From contig NZ_FRBR01000010.1 of NCBI RefSeq assembly GCF_900142665.1, positions 62,001 through 126,000 of the forward strand: DNA of 64,000 nucleotides, written 5' to 3'. This document shows, piece after piece, positions 46,991 through 55,309 of this stretch. The position numbers and the translations under genes were made by a program. The DNA comes from Roseovarius pacificus (lineage in GTDB: Bacteria > Pseudomonadota > Alphaproteobacteria > Rhodobacterales > Rhodobacteraceae). The number at the start of each line of letters is the position of its first letter. Positions within the stretch are counted from its first letter, which is position 1. The notes beneath the pieces are model-generated. The model saw only the letters and a program-made list of their open reading frames with translations, was not told where the DNA came from and ran no database searches.

Positions 46991-47394
46991 GCCTTGAGCG
47001 TTTTACGGACGCTCAGGCGCGTGTCTGGCCCCGCCCGCTGGAGGAAATCCGGGCGGGGCGCAAGACATCGCATTGGATGTGGTACATCTTTCCGCAATTG
47101 CGCGGCCTGGGTCACTCGCCCACGGCGCAGCACTATGGCATTGCCGACCTGGATGAGGCACGGGCCTACCTGGCCCATCCGGTACTGGGACAGCGCCTGA
47201 TCGAGATCTGCCACGCGATGCTGAAGCACACAGGCACTCCAGCCGAGGCCATCCTCGGGCCGGTTGATGCGCTCAAGCTGCGATCTTGTGCGACTCTGTT
47301 TCGTGAGGCGGGGGAAGACCCGGTTTTCGGGCAGGTTCTGGACGGCTTCTACGACGGTAAGCCTTGCGAGGCGACGCTGGCCATGACTGGCTGA
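46987..47394 (+). CDS. DUF1810-family protein coupled to hutU
   Basis: This 135-residue protein matches DUF1810 (some members are labelled calpastatin), a small helical family without a known function. The diagnostic run is [20 protein letters not shown] near residues 22-41, followed by SPTAQHYGI and the [15 protein letters not shown] segment. It has no signal peptide. Its ATG overlaps the hutU stop by 4 nt, so it is presumably transcribed and translated with the hut genes and induced by urocanate. A role in histidine catabolism is only suggested by this position. Confidence 0.88.
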   Translation: MSLERFTDAQARVWPRPLEEIRAGRKTSHWMWYIFPQLRGLGHSPTAQHYGIADLDEARAYLAHPVLGQRLIEICHAMLKHTGTPAEAILGPVDALKLRSCATLFREAGEDPVFGQVLDGFYDGKPCEATLAMTG

Positions 47395-47412
47395 CGCCGC
47401 CTCGCACCGCGA

Positions 47413-48699
47413 TCAAAGCGGCTGCGTGGTGTAGTCCACCTCGTCGGGATAGAAGGTATCCTCGATCGACGTGGTATGGACCTTGACCAGATTGCCATTC
47501 TCGACGCACGAGATGTACTGTTGACCGAAGACCTGATGGGTCTTGCCGTTGAACACCTTGGGGCCCTGAGGATGTTCATTGGAATGCGGCATGGTCGTCA
47601 TGGCCTCGACGGCCTCGATCAGCGCGGCGCGGTCCTGTGGCCCCCGATACCCCGCAGCCTCCATGCCGTTCTTCACGACATAAAGCGTTTCCCAGCATCC
47701 GAACATATGGCCATAGGTGGATACATCTGTGGGATCGCTGATCGACGCGCCGCGATCGTCCACGCCCACCTGTTCACGATAAAACCTGTCATATTCGGTC
47801 TGATCGGGCTGCGCGTGGCGCGGCATGCCCTCCCAGAAATGGGTGCCTTCGAGGAACTCAAGGCCGGGGCTGTCAATGGCCACGGCTTCGAGGCTGTCGA
47901 TGAACCCGAACAGTTGCGGGCCCTGCCCCCCGAAGAATTCGCCCATTTCCTTGACGAAGGTCAGAACGGCCGGACCGACCATGACGTGATAAATCACCTC
48001 GGTATCGCGCGGGATCTTCGGGAAGTACTTGGTGAACGAGGTTTCGGTCGGCGGGATGGCTAGCTTGGCCACGACCTCACCGCCCTGCGCCTCGACCGCG
48101 GCGCTGAAGAAATCGCGATGGTCATGACCATAGGCATAGTCCGGAAAGATAAGCGTGACTTTCCTGCCCAGATTTTCCGTGACAAACGGGGCCATCGCCT
48201 GAACCTGACTTTTCACATCCGTAATGCCGGGCTGAAGCGTGTACCGGTTCAGGATACCGCTGGCCACGTGATGGCCTTCGGACACAACAAAATACGGCAG
48301 CTTCAGTTCGCCCGCCCGAGGCGCCGAGCCCGTCACCACATGCGAAAACAGCGTTCCAAAGCCGATATCGCAATTGTGTTGCGTTGCGAATTTCTCCACC
48401 ACCTCAGCACCGCGCTTGGGATCGGTGCCATCGTCTTCGGCCACGATTTCGATCGGGCGGCCATTGATGCCGCCGGCCTCGTTGATCAGGCGCACGGCAG
48501 CCTGGGTCGTGCGATCATACCAGCGGCCATAAGCGGCACCGATGCCGGTACGGTGCACCTGAAACCCGATACGGATCGGTTCGGCGCTTTGGGCATGGGT
48601 ATAGCGCGCCCAAAGCGGCATGGTGGCGGCGGCTGCCGCGCCTCCGGCCAGTGTCTTGAGCGCCACGCGGCGCGACGGGCCTTTGGAGTTCTCAGTCAT
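47413..48699 (-). CDS. Tat-exported branched-chain/amide-type ABC substrate-binding protein (orphan)
   Basis: This 428-residue periplasmic binding protein has a Tat-type signal (SRRVALK, then an alanine-rich core ending near residue 37) and the type I binding-protein fold of the LivJ/FmdD/UrtA group. Typical parts are INEAGGINGRPIEIVAEDDG and DYAYGHDHRDFF. Such proteins bind branched-chain amino acids, urea or short amides. No permease or ATPase gene lies nearby. The only adjacent same-strand gene encodes an unknown polytopic membrane protein 92 nt upstream. It may serve a transporter elsewhere or work with that neighbour. Confidence 0.87.
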   Translation of the reverse strand: MTENSKGPSRRVALKTLAGGAAAAATMPLWARYTHAQSAEPIRIGFQVHRTGIGAAYGRWYDRTTQAAVRLINEAGGINGRPIEIVAEDDGTDPKRGAEVVEKFATQHNCDIGFGTLFSHVVTGSAPRAGELKLPYFVVSEGHHVASGILNRYTLQPGITDVKSQVQAMAPFVTENLGRKVTLIFPDYAYGHDHRDFFSAAVEAQGGEVVAKLAIPPTETSFTKYFPKIPRDTEVIYHVMVGPAVLTFVKEMGEFFGGQGPQLFGFIDSLEAVAIDSPGLEFLEGTHFWEGMPRHAQPDQTEYDRFYREQVGVDDRGASISDPTDVSTYGHMFGCWETLYVVKNGMEAAGYRGPQDRAALIEAVEAMTTMPHSNEHPQGPKVFNGKTHQVFGQQYISCVENGNLVKVHTTSIEDTFYPDEVDYTTQPL

Positions 48700-48791
48700 T
48701 GCGAATGTTCCTCTGTCCTGCGACTGACCATATTGTGAAACTTTTACTTACCTTTATTGCAAGATATTTTTACATGTTTGCGCAACCGGGT

Positions 48792-50234
48792 TCAGACACC
48801 TCGGGGGGAGGCCAGTAACCAGAGCCCGAAAAACGTGTACCCGATCATGAACGCCGCCAGCGGCGCTTGTCCCAGTATGGCCCGCCAGTTGCTGCCATGT
48901 CCACGCACCGCCACCGCATGAGCCAGCAAAATCGCGATCACATGGCCGATCACCACCGCACCTGCCTGCGTCAGCCAGATCAGTTTGACCGTTGCAGGTA
49001 TATTCAGGAACCCGGTGGTCACGTGAAAATCCCCCAGTCCCAACAGGTCGGCGCCGGTGTTCAGCGGATCGGTCAGCCAGGCGATCACATACTGACCATC
49101 GACCAGCAGCACCGTCAGATAATGTGCGATGTGATAGGCCAGCGCAATCGGCAGAAGCGACGGCGCAAAAAGACGGACCGCTTCGGCTGTGGGCCGCCGC
49201 GTTCCCGCCAGCCGCTCGCCAAGCGCAAGGCAGGCGGCAAAAACCGTGATCAGCGCCAGGTTGGCAACAAGCATGCCCACCAAGTTCTGCGTGATAACGG
49301 CGGAGCGGCCAGGAAATTCCAGCGGGTTGATCCCGAGAAACCCCATCCACAGGAAGGTTTCGTTTACCCCGTCGAAACTGCCGGTGCCCAGCATGAGGAT
49401 AATGAATACCGCCAGCCCGCCCGAGATCTGTGGCCGTGTCAGCCCCTGCCAGCCCCACAGGCCCACGGCGATACGCCCGCGCAGGCGCCCCAGCAGCCCG
49501 ACACGGGCATAGGCGCGCATCAGGATGGTCAGCGCCTCGCCCCGCACCATCCAGCGCGGTCCGAACAACGTGACCCCCATCAGCGTCAGATACCAGTAAC
49601 CTCCCACCACCAATGCCAGCCGCCCCGGATCGGTCGGTGCGGGATCGGCCAGCAAGAACCCACCGAATCCAAGGAAAATAACGATACCGGGCGCATACCC
49701 CAGCACCGATGGATACCGCATCAAGGCGGTTGAGCCGGTCAATCGGCCCAAAACGGCGGCCGGGCCGGTCCACGGGTTGGTCCAGCGCCAGTGATTGCCG
49801 ATGATCCCCTGCAAGGACACCATCGCAACCCACCAGACCACCCAGATGAATAATGGCAGCGGATTGACCAGCGGATCGTGCGTTCCGGTCAGGCCGCGCC
49901 ATACCAGAAACGCGACAAGTAAAGCGGACAGGCAGCTTGTCACATGGTGCAACGCAATATCAGGGCGCGGAATTATCGCGAACGGATGAAACAACCGCGT
50001 CGCCACCCAGGACGGCAGGACAGCCAGCAGAATCACCGTCAGGGCAACTACGGCCATTCCGGCGGCGCTATAGATATCCGTGGGCAGCAACAGCACGAAC
50101 CCCTGCTCAGAGGCATGCGCAAATGCCTGCCCCGCGACAAGGGTCAACCCCCCGGATATGAGTGCCACTCGGCGCAACCGCTGATCTCCGATACTTGCCG
50201 GGACAAGATTACCGCCACGCCCTGCCCTTGCCAT
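48792..50234 (-). CDS. Polytopic membrane protein of unknown function
   Basis: I do not firmly recognise this 480-residue protein. An N-terminal signal-like helix ends near AFAHASEQGF, and about ten more hydrophobic segments follow. Histidines and tryptophans are frequent near membrane boundaries (HHVTS, NHWRW, YHIAHYL), which could bind a metal or haem, but no known site is visible. It faintly resembles membrane proteins labelled fenitrothion hydrolase in databases. I choose the ATG at 50234 with GAGGTG 9 nt upstream over the GTG at 50246. It lies just upstream of the orphan binding-protein gene on the same strand, so the two may share a transcript. Confidence 0.75.
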   Translation of the reverse strand: MARAGRGGNLVPASIGDQRLRRVALISGGLTLVAGQAFAHASEQGFVLLLPTDIYSAAGMAVVALTVILLAVLPSWVATRLFHPFAIIPRPDIALHHVTSCLSALLVAFLVWRGLTGTHDPLVNPLPLFIWVVWWVAMVSLQGIIGNHWRWTNPWTGPAAVLGRLTGSTALMRYPSVLGYAPGIVIFLGFGGFLLADPAPTDPGRLALVVGGYWYLTLMGVTLFGPRWMVRGEALTILMRAYARVGLLGRLRGRIAVGLWGWQGLTRPQISGGLAVFIILMLGTGSFDGVNETFLWMGFLGINPLEFPGRSAVITQNLVGMLVANLALITVFAACLALGERLAGTRRPTAEAVRLFAPSLLPIALAYHIAHYLTVLLVDGQYVIAWLTDPLNTGADLLGLGDFHVTTGFLNIPATVKLIWLTQAGAVVIGHVIAILLAHAVAVRGHGSNWRAILGQAPLAAFMIGYTFFGLWLLASPRGV

Positions 50235-50270
50235 GGGGTAAATCACCTCACCCGTCTGCGTCGATGGGGA

Positions 50271-51131
50271 TCAGGCGTCGCCTGTCGCCTCAAGCAGGGC
50301 TTTCAAGCCACTGCGATAGTCGGGATAGATCAGGCTGACGCCCAGTTCCTGCTTGATCCGGGTGTTGTCGACACGCTTGGATTCAGCATAGAAGCTACGC
50401 GCCATGGGGGTCATCCCGGCTTCATCGAATGGCACCTCGGGCGGGACGGGCAGGCCCAGCAACCCGGCGGCATAGCCGATCACGTCCTGCGGCGGGGCCG
50501 GGTCATTGTCACAGACGTTATAGGCCGCGCCGGGATTCGGTTGCCGGATCGAAGCCTCGAGAACCTGCGCGATGTCGTCGACATGGATGCGGCTGAACAC
50601 CTGTCCCGGCTTGACGATGCGCCGGGCCGTCCCCTGCCGGACCTTTTCGAACGGGCCGCGACCGGGGCCGTAAATGCCTGCCAGCCGAAAGATATGCAGC
50701 GGCAGGCCGGGGATGGCACGCCATGCGGTCTCGGCATCTACACGCATCTGACCGCGCCGGGTGGATGGGGTAAGGGGGGTGTCCTCGGTGACCCAACCGC
50801 CCCGATGATCGCCATACACTCCGGTGGTCGACAGATACCCTGCCCATTCCAGCCGCGGGGCGATTGCCGCGATCCGGTCACGATACAGGTTCAGAACCGG
50901 ATCGCCCTTGGCATCCGGCCCGGCCGAAATCAGCAGATGCGTGGCCGTATCGAATGCCGTGGACAGATCGCCATCCGGCCACAGGATGGGCGTCACGCCT
51001 TCGGCGCGAAGGTTGTCGGCCCTGTCCGGATTGCGGGTGGTGCCATAGATTGTCCAGCCCTGCGGCACCAGCCGCCGCGCCAGCGCACGGGCCGAATACC
51101 CATGCCCGAAGGAAAGAAGTGTCTTTGTCAT
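50271..51131 (-). CDS. NAD(P)-dependent epimerase/dehydratase-like protein (YeeZ type)
   Basis: This 286-residue atypical short-chain dehydrogenase has a Rossmann-like N-terminus (LLSFGHGYSARALARRL), a STTGVYGDHRGGWVTEDTP segment with the tyrosine of the SDR active site, and FSRIHVDDIAQVL. It resembles E. coli YeeZ, whose substrate is unknown. The ATG at 51131 is preferred because it begins at the first beta strand; the ribosome site is weak. It lies 37 nt upstream of the unknown membrane protein on the same strand. Confidence 0.85.
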   Translation of the reverse strand: MTKTLLSFGHGYSARALARRLVPQGWTIYGTTRNPDRADNLRAEGVTPILWPDGDLSTAFDTATHLLISAGPDAKGDPVLNLYRDRIAAIAPRLEWAGYLSTTGVYGDHRGGWVTEDTPLTPSTRRGQMRVDAETAWRAIPGLPLHIFRLAGIYGPGRGPFEKVRQGTARRIVKPGQVFSRIHVDDIAQVLEASIRQPNPGAAYNVCDNDPAPPQDVIGYAAGLLGLPVPPEVPFDEAGMTPMARSFYAESKRVDNTRIKQELGVSLIYPDYRSGLKALLEATGDA

Positions 51132-51266
51132 GGGGCATGAATTGGACATACGAAGCGCAAAGGCAAGCGCGAAGACACCGGCGACCTTTCGCCACCGTAT
51201 GCCACGGGCTCTGGCCTATCCCCCGCCAACGGTGGCAAACTGCGCCAAACTCGTGCCGGAGACCCC

Positions 51267-51755
51267 ATGGCCACACTTACCCGCCGTTCCGCCCTTGCCC
51301 TGATCAGCGCTGCCCTGATGTCGGGATGCGCCTCGTCCAAACGCAGCCCCGTCGCGGCAACAAGTGGCCCGGCCAACCCGCCGCTTTACCCCAATGAAAC
51401 ACCAGAGCTACGGAGCCTGATCAACAAATATTCCGACCTGTATCAGGTTCCCAGCTCGCTGGTGCACCGGCTGGCCATCCGCGAAAGCACGCACCGGCCA
51501 GAGGCGCGCAACGGGCCATATTACGGGCTGTTGCAAATCCTGCCGCAAACCGCGCGCACCATGGGATTTCGCGGTCACCCCGATGATCTGCTGGATGCGG
51601 AAACCAACCTGAAATACGCGGTCAAGTATCTGCGCGGCGCGTATCTGGTGGCTGACGGCGATCCCGATGAGACGATCATGTGGTATGCGCGCGGCTATTA
51701 TTACGAAGCCAAGCGCAAGGGCCTGCTGGTGGAAACCGGCCTGCGCCCGGCCTGA
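51267..51755 (+). CDS. Small lytic transglycosylase-domain lipoprotein
   Basis: This 162-residue protein has a lipoprotein signal with twin arginines (MATLTRRSALALISAALMSGC, lipobox MSGC), a short linker and a compact SLT domain. The catalytic glutamate lies in LAIRESTHRPEARNGPYYGL, followed by LLQILPQTARTMGF. It should be outer-membrane anchored and cleave peptidoglycan strands. It is the second transglycosylase in the window. Its TGA directly abuts the stop of the convergent VOC gene. Confidence 0.9.
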   Translation: MATLTRRSALALISAALMSGCASSKRSPVAATSGPANPPLYPNETPELRSLINKYSDLYQVPSSLVHRLAIRESTHRPEARNGPYYGLLQILPQTARTMGFRGHPDDLLDAETNLKYAVKYLRGAYLVADGDPDETIMWYARGYYYEAKRKGLLVETGLRPA

Positions 51756-52190
51756 TCATCCTGCCACACCCGACAATGGTCGCGACGGCACCCACGCATA
51801 GCCATCGGCGCACAGGATGAAACATTCGCGTAGCCCGTGGGGCTTGTCGGTGGGGTCTTGCAGGATGGCGCCGCCCGCATCCTCGGCCCGGCTGGCGGCC
51901 AGATCGGGATCGCAATCATAGAGCCTGATCTCGACCCCCGCGCCGCGCGGCGGATTCTCGGGCAACAGGTTCAGCAGGGGATTTTCGGCATAGGTACCGT
52001 CTGCGTGCAACTGCATCACATGCGTCCCGTGGGCCATGATCGCAAAATCGGCCGAAACCCGATGCGCGGTCATCCCGAACACCGTTTCCAGAAACCGCGC
52101 GCTGCGCGGCACATCCGTTACCAGAATATTGAATCCGAACCCGTGCAAGGATGCGCCGAATATCTCGGGGCTGACCGTTTCATAATCCAT
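51756..52190 (-). CDS. VOC-superfamily (glyoxalase-like) protein
   Basis: This 144-residue vicinal-oxygen-chelate protein has two beta-alpha-beta-beta-beta modules, beginning HGFGFNILVTDVPRSARFLETVF and ending with GLRECFILCADGY. Possible metal ligands are present, but a complete glyoxalase site is not certain. The superfamily covers glyoxalases, dioxygenases and resistance proteins, so the function is open. The start is uncertain: 52190 (AAGG upstream) or 52250. It is convergent with the SLT lipoprotein gene with no gap. Confidence 0.82.
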   Translation of the reverse strand: MDYETVSPEIFGASLHGFGFNILVTDVPRSARFLETVFGMTAHRVSADFAIMAHGTHVMQLHADGTYAENPLLNLLPENPPRGAGVEIRLYDCDPDLAASRAEDAGGAILQDPTDKPHGLRECFILCADGYAWVPSRPLSGVAG

Positions 52191-52288
52191 GAAGTACCAC
52201 GCCTTACCGTCCGACCGTCGCAGGAATGGTTGATTGCCCCCCGCCCCCATGTCAACGTCGGACGCGACACGACCCGCAAGGATTGCGC

Positions 52289-53773
52289 ATGACTCCCAAT
52301 GACGCAGGCGTCCGGTTTCAAACGCCGGAACAACCCGAGCCGCAACAGTTCACCGATGCCGGACAGGCCGTCGATCATCTTATCCAGATGTATGAGACGG
52401 CAACCGGCTTCCTGTGCGAGGCGTTCAATCAGGTCATGCGCGGCAAACAGCCGCTACAGCGTATCCGCGCATTTTATCCCGAGATCCGGATCACGACGGC
52501 CAGCTATGCACAGGTCGACAGCCGCCTGAGTTTCGGCCATGTCGCGGCGCCAGGCACGCATACAGCCACGATTACCCGGCCCGACCTGTTTCGCGGTTAT
52601 CTGGAACAGCAGATCGGCCTGTTGCTGGCAAACCACGGCGTTCCGATCACCATTGGCCAGTCGGACACCCCTATTCCCATTCATTTTGCCGTGGCGAAGG
52701 ATCCGTCGATCACCGTGCCACAGGAAGGGGCGGCGGAATTCACCCTGCGCGATGTGTTCGACGTACCCGATCTTGGCACCACCAATGACGATATCGTCAA
52801 CGGCACTCATCAGCCCGCGCCGGATGGCTCCGAGCCGCTGGCGTTGTTCACCGCGCAGCGCGTCGATTACTCTCTGGCGCGTCTGTCGCATTACACGGCG
52901 ACAGACCCCGAGCATTTCCAGAACCACGTTCTGTTCACGAACTACCAGTTCTATGTCTCGGAGTTCGAAGCCTATGCCCGTGTGATGCTTGGCGATCCCG
53001 ACAGCGGCTATACCGAGTTCGTCGGCACCGGGAACGTAGCCATCACGGCAGCCGATCAATCCTTGCCGATATCGGCCAAACAACCCCAGATGCCCACGTT
53101 TCACCTGAAACGCGCGGATGGGTCGGGGATCACGCTGGTCAATATCGGCATTGGCCCGTCAAACGCCAAAACGGCCACCGATCACATCGCCGTTTTACGC
53201 CCGCATGCATGGCTTATGGTTGGGCATTGCGCCGGGCTGCGCAATACCCAGAGGCTGGGCGATTTCGTGCTGGCGCATGCCTATCTGCGAGAGGATCGCG
53301 TACTGGATGCCGATCTGCCGTCATGGGTGCCGATCCCGGCCCTTGCCGAAATCCAGATCGCCCTTGAAGAGGCTGTCGAAACCGAAACCCAGATGGAAGG
53401 CTATGACCTGAAACAGGTCATGCGCACCGGCACCGTGGCCAGTTTCGACAATCGCAACTGGGAACTGCGCGACCAATCCGGCCCGGTGCAGCGGCTCAGC
53501 CAGTCGCGCGCCATCGCACTGGACATGGAAAGCGCCACGATCGCGGCGAACGGGTTCCGGTTTCGTGTGCCCTACGGGACCTTGCTTTGCGTCTCGGACA
53601 AGCCGCTGCATGGCGAATTGAAGCTGCCGGGCATGGCCTCGGATTTCTATAAAACGCAGGTGGCGCGGCATCTTATGATCGGCATTCGCGCCATGGAAAG
53701 CTTGCGCCAGATGCCCCTTGAGCGTATCCACAGCCGCAAATTGCGCAGCTTCAGCGAGACGGCTTTTCTCTGA
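52289..53773 (+). CDS. amn: AMP nucleosidase
   Basis: This 494-residue enzyme hydrolyses AMP to adenine and ribose-5-phosphate, helping control adenylate levels in the cytoplasm. The N-terminal AMP nucleosidase-specific domain (about residues 20-190) precedes a nucleoside phosphorylase-like catalytic domain with VNIGIGPSNAKT, MVGHCAGLRN and the metal-free active-site segment ALDMESATIAANG. The length is close to E. coli Amn (484). AAGGATTGCGC precedes the ATG. Confidence 0.94.
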   Translation: MTPNDAGVRFQTPEQPEPQQFTDAGQAVDHLIQMYETATGFLCEAFNQVMRGKQPLQRIRAFYPEIRITTASYAQVDSRLSFGHVAAPGTHTATITRPDLFRGYLEQQIGLLLANHGVPITIGQSDTPIPIHFAVAKDPSITVPQEGAAEFTLRDVFDVPDLGTTNDDIVNGTHQPAPDGSEPLALFTAQRVDYSLARLSHYTATDPEHFQNHVLFTNYQFYVSEFEAYARVMLGDPDSGYTEFVGTGNVAITAADQSLPISAKQPQMPTFHLKRADGSGITLVNIGIGPSNAKTATDHIAVLRPHAWLMVGHCAGLRNTQRLGDFVLAHAYLREDRVLDADLPSWVPIPALAEIQIALEEAVETETQMEGYDLKQVMRTGTVASFDNRNWELRDQSGPVQRLSQSRAIALDMESATIAANGFRFRVPYGTLLCVSDKPLHGELKLPGMASDFYKTQVARHLMIGIRAMESLRQMPLERIHSRKLRSFSETAFL

Positions 53774-53829
53774 CGTTGCGAAAATCACCGCAAAATCCAT
53801 GAAAAACACTTGCTTTTCGCCACTATTCG

Positions 53830-53858
53830 TTGTGTTTGGTCACAAGATACAGTTAAAT
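53830..53858 (+). promoter_or_regulatory. Candidate sigma-70 promoter for the HU gene
   Basis: TTGTGT (53830-53835), a 17-bp spacer and TTAAAT (53853-53858) lie 47 bp ahead of the HU start in a locally AT-rich 130-bp gap. Spacing and -10 box are good. Confidence 0.5.
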
Positions 53859-53904
53859 TCTGCACATGAGGCCCATAGATCGGGCAGTTGAAGGAGACCA
53901 TGAA

Positions 53905-54192
53905 ATGGCAAAACCGATGACCAAAACCCAGCTCGTTGCGGCCCTGGCCGAGGAAATGGGCAGCGACAAGAAATCCGCAAGCGCTGCTCTGGACGCCGTG
54001 ACCTCGATCATCACGCGCGAAGTGTCGGGCGGCGGCGCTGTCACCCTGCCGGGCGTCGGCAAGATCTATTGCCGCGAGCGCCCCGAGCGCATGGTGCGCA
54101 ACCCGGCCACCGGCGAGCAAATCAAGAAAGAGGCCGACAAGGTCGTCAAGATGACCATCGCCAAGGCCCTCAAGGACAGCGTCAACGGCTGA
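53905..54192 (+). CDS. HU-family DNA-binding protein
   Basis: This 95-residue nucleoid protein has the HU/IHF fold: a helical dimer body (MTKTQLVAALAEEMGSDKKSAS) and a beta-arm region (GVGKIYCRERPERMVRNPATGEQI) carrying the conserved arm proline. It bends and compacts DNA without strong sequence preference. The ATG at 53905 has AAGGAG 8 nt upstream; an ATG at 53900 is in another frame. It is a single-gene unit with its own promoter-like site and a strong terminator. Confidence 0.94.
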   Translation: MAKPMTKTQLVAALAEEMGSDKKSASAALDAVTSIITREVSGGGAVTLPGVGKIYCRERPERMVRNPATGEQIKKEADKVVKMTIAKALKDSVNG

Positions 54193-54216
54193 ACTTGAAA
54201 ACCGCATAAGTTTCGG

Positions 54217-54248
54217 AAAGGGTCGCCCCGACAAGGGGCGGCCCTTTT
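54217..54248 (+). terminator. Rho-independent terminator of the HU gene
   Basis: A 13-bp stem (AAAGGGTCGCCCC with GGGGCGGCCCTTT, one wobble pair) with a GACAA loop runs into T4. It begins 24 nt past the HU stop codon. Confidence 0.85.
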
Positions 54249-54265
54249 CCATTGGGAGGCAGGCA

Positions 54266-55141
54266 ATGAACATTCGGGCGATCCTGACAGGGCTGGCCTT
54301 TGCCGCCATGTGGTCCAGTGCCTTTACCACGGCCCGGATCATCGTGGCGTCGGCGCCGCCCTTGACGGCCCTCAGTCTGCGCTTTCTGATCTCGGGTGTG
54401 CTCGGGGTGCTGATCGCCCTTGCCCTGCGGCAGACCTGGCGGCTGACCCGTGCACAATGGCGCGCCACAATCGTCTTTGGAATATGCCAGAACGCCTTGT
54501 ATTTAGGGCTTAATTTCATGGCCATGCAAACCATCGAGGCCTCTCTCGCCGCCATTGTCGCCTCCAGCATGCCCCTCATGGTCGGGTTGGCAAGCTGGGC
54601 CATCTTCGGGGAAAAGATCGGCCCGGTCGGAGGTCTTGGTCTGGTGACGGGTGTCATCGGCGTCAGCATCATCATGGGCACGCGCCTACAGGGCGGAGCC
54701 GACCTTTACAGCGTGGCCTTGTGCGTGGGCGGAGCCCTGGCCCTGGCCCTGGCAACCCTGACGATGCGCGGTGCAACGTCGGGCGGGAATTTCGTGATGG
54801 TCGTGGGGTTACAGATGCTTGTCGGCAGCGCCGTTCTGGGCGTGATCGGGCTGGTCACCGAACCGCTGATCATCGACTGGAGCTGGACCCTGGTCGCGGC
54901 TTTCCTTTATACGACGCTGGTTCCCGGCCTGGCGGCGACACTGGTCTGGTTCCTGCTGGTCAACCGGATCGGCGCGGTCAAGGCGGCCACGTTTCATTTC
55001 CTCAACCCGTTCTTCGGTGTCGCCATCGCGGCGATTGTCCTTGGCGAGAAGCTCGGCCCATCGGATATCATCGGGGTGGCGGTGGTCATGGTGGGTATTC
55101 TGGCCGTCCAACTGTCGCGCCAGAAACAGGTTTCGGCCTGA
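54266..55141 (+). CDS. EamA/DMT-family transporter
   Basis: This 291-residue protein has about ten membrane helices in two EamA repeats, with family motifs FAAMWSSAFTTARI in helix 1, IEASLAAIVASSMPL between repeats and FHFLNPFFGVAIAAIVLGEKL in the second repeat. It is the second EamA exporter in the window and differs clearly from the one near 7.3 kb. The substrate is unknown. A weak GGGAGG site precedes the ATG, just after the HU terminator. Confidence 0.9.
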   Translation: MNIRAILTGLAFAAMWSSAFTTARIIVASAPPLTALSLRFLISGVLGVLIALALRQTWRLTRAQWRATIVFGICQNALYLGLNFMAMQTIEASLAAIVASSMPLMVGLASWAIFGEKIGPVGGLGLVTGVIGVSIIMGTRLQGGADLYSVALCVGGALALALATLTMRGATSGGNFVMVVGLQMLVGSAVLGVIGLVTEPLIIDWSWTLVAAFLYTTLVPGLAATLVWFLLVNRIGAVKAATFHFLNPFFGVAIAAIVLGEKLGPSDIIGVAVVMVGILAVQLSRQKQVSA

Positions 55142-55198
55142 AAACCGGCGAATCAGCGTTAACGCCAACGCATACAGTAAAATGTGCAATCGGCGTCA

Positions 55199-55227
55199 CG
55201 TCGGTAAAACGTCGGTATTGCGTCGGT
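55199..55227. repeat. Three CGTCGGT direct repeats at exact 11-bp spacing
   Basis: CGTCGGT begins at 55199, 55210 and 55221, with a degenerate fourth copy (CGTCAC) just before, between the convergent EamA and aroC genes. The regular helical spacing suggests a protein-binding site, but no gene start lies nearby to be regulated. Confidence 0.55.
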
Positions 55228-55309
55228 GCGCGAAACCGATCCCGGTCGGGTTAACAGGGCGGTCGGACCTTGCATGAGCAAACCGGCACGCCGAAGCCGC
55301 AGATCCGGA

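Noticed and set aside
39653..47394. A histidine or urocanate permease within the hut locus
   Set aside because: All genes here are enzymes, the regulator or DUF1810; no transporter gene is present, though the general aap transporter lies about 10 kb away.
47413..48699. Complete branched-chain amino acid ABC operon
   Set aside because: No permease or ATPase genes of the LivHMGF type are on either side.
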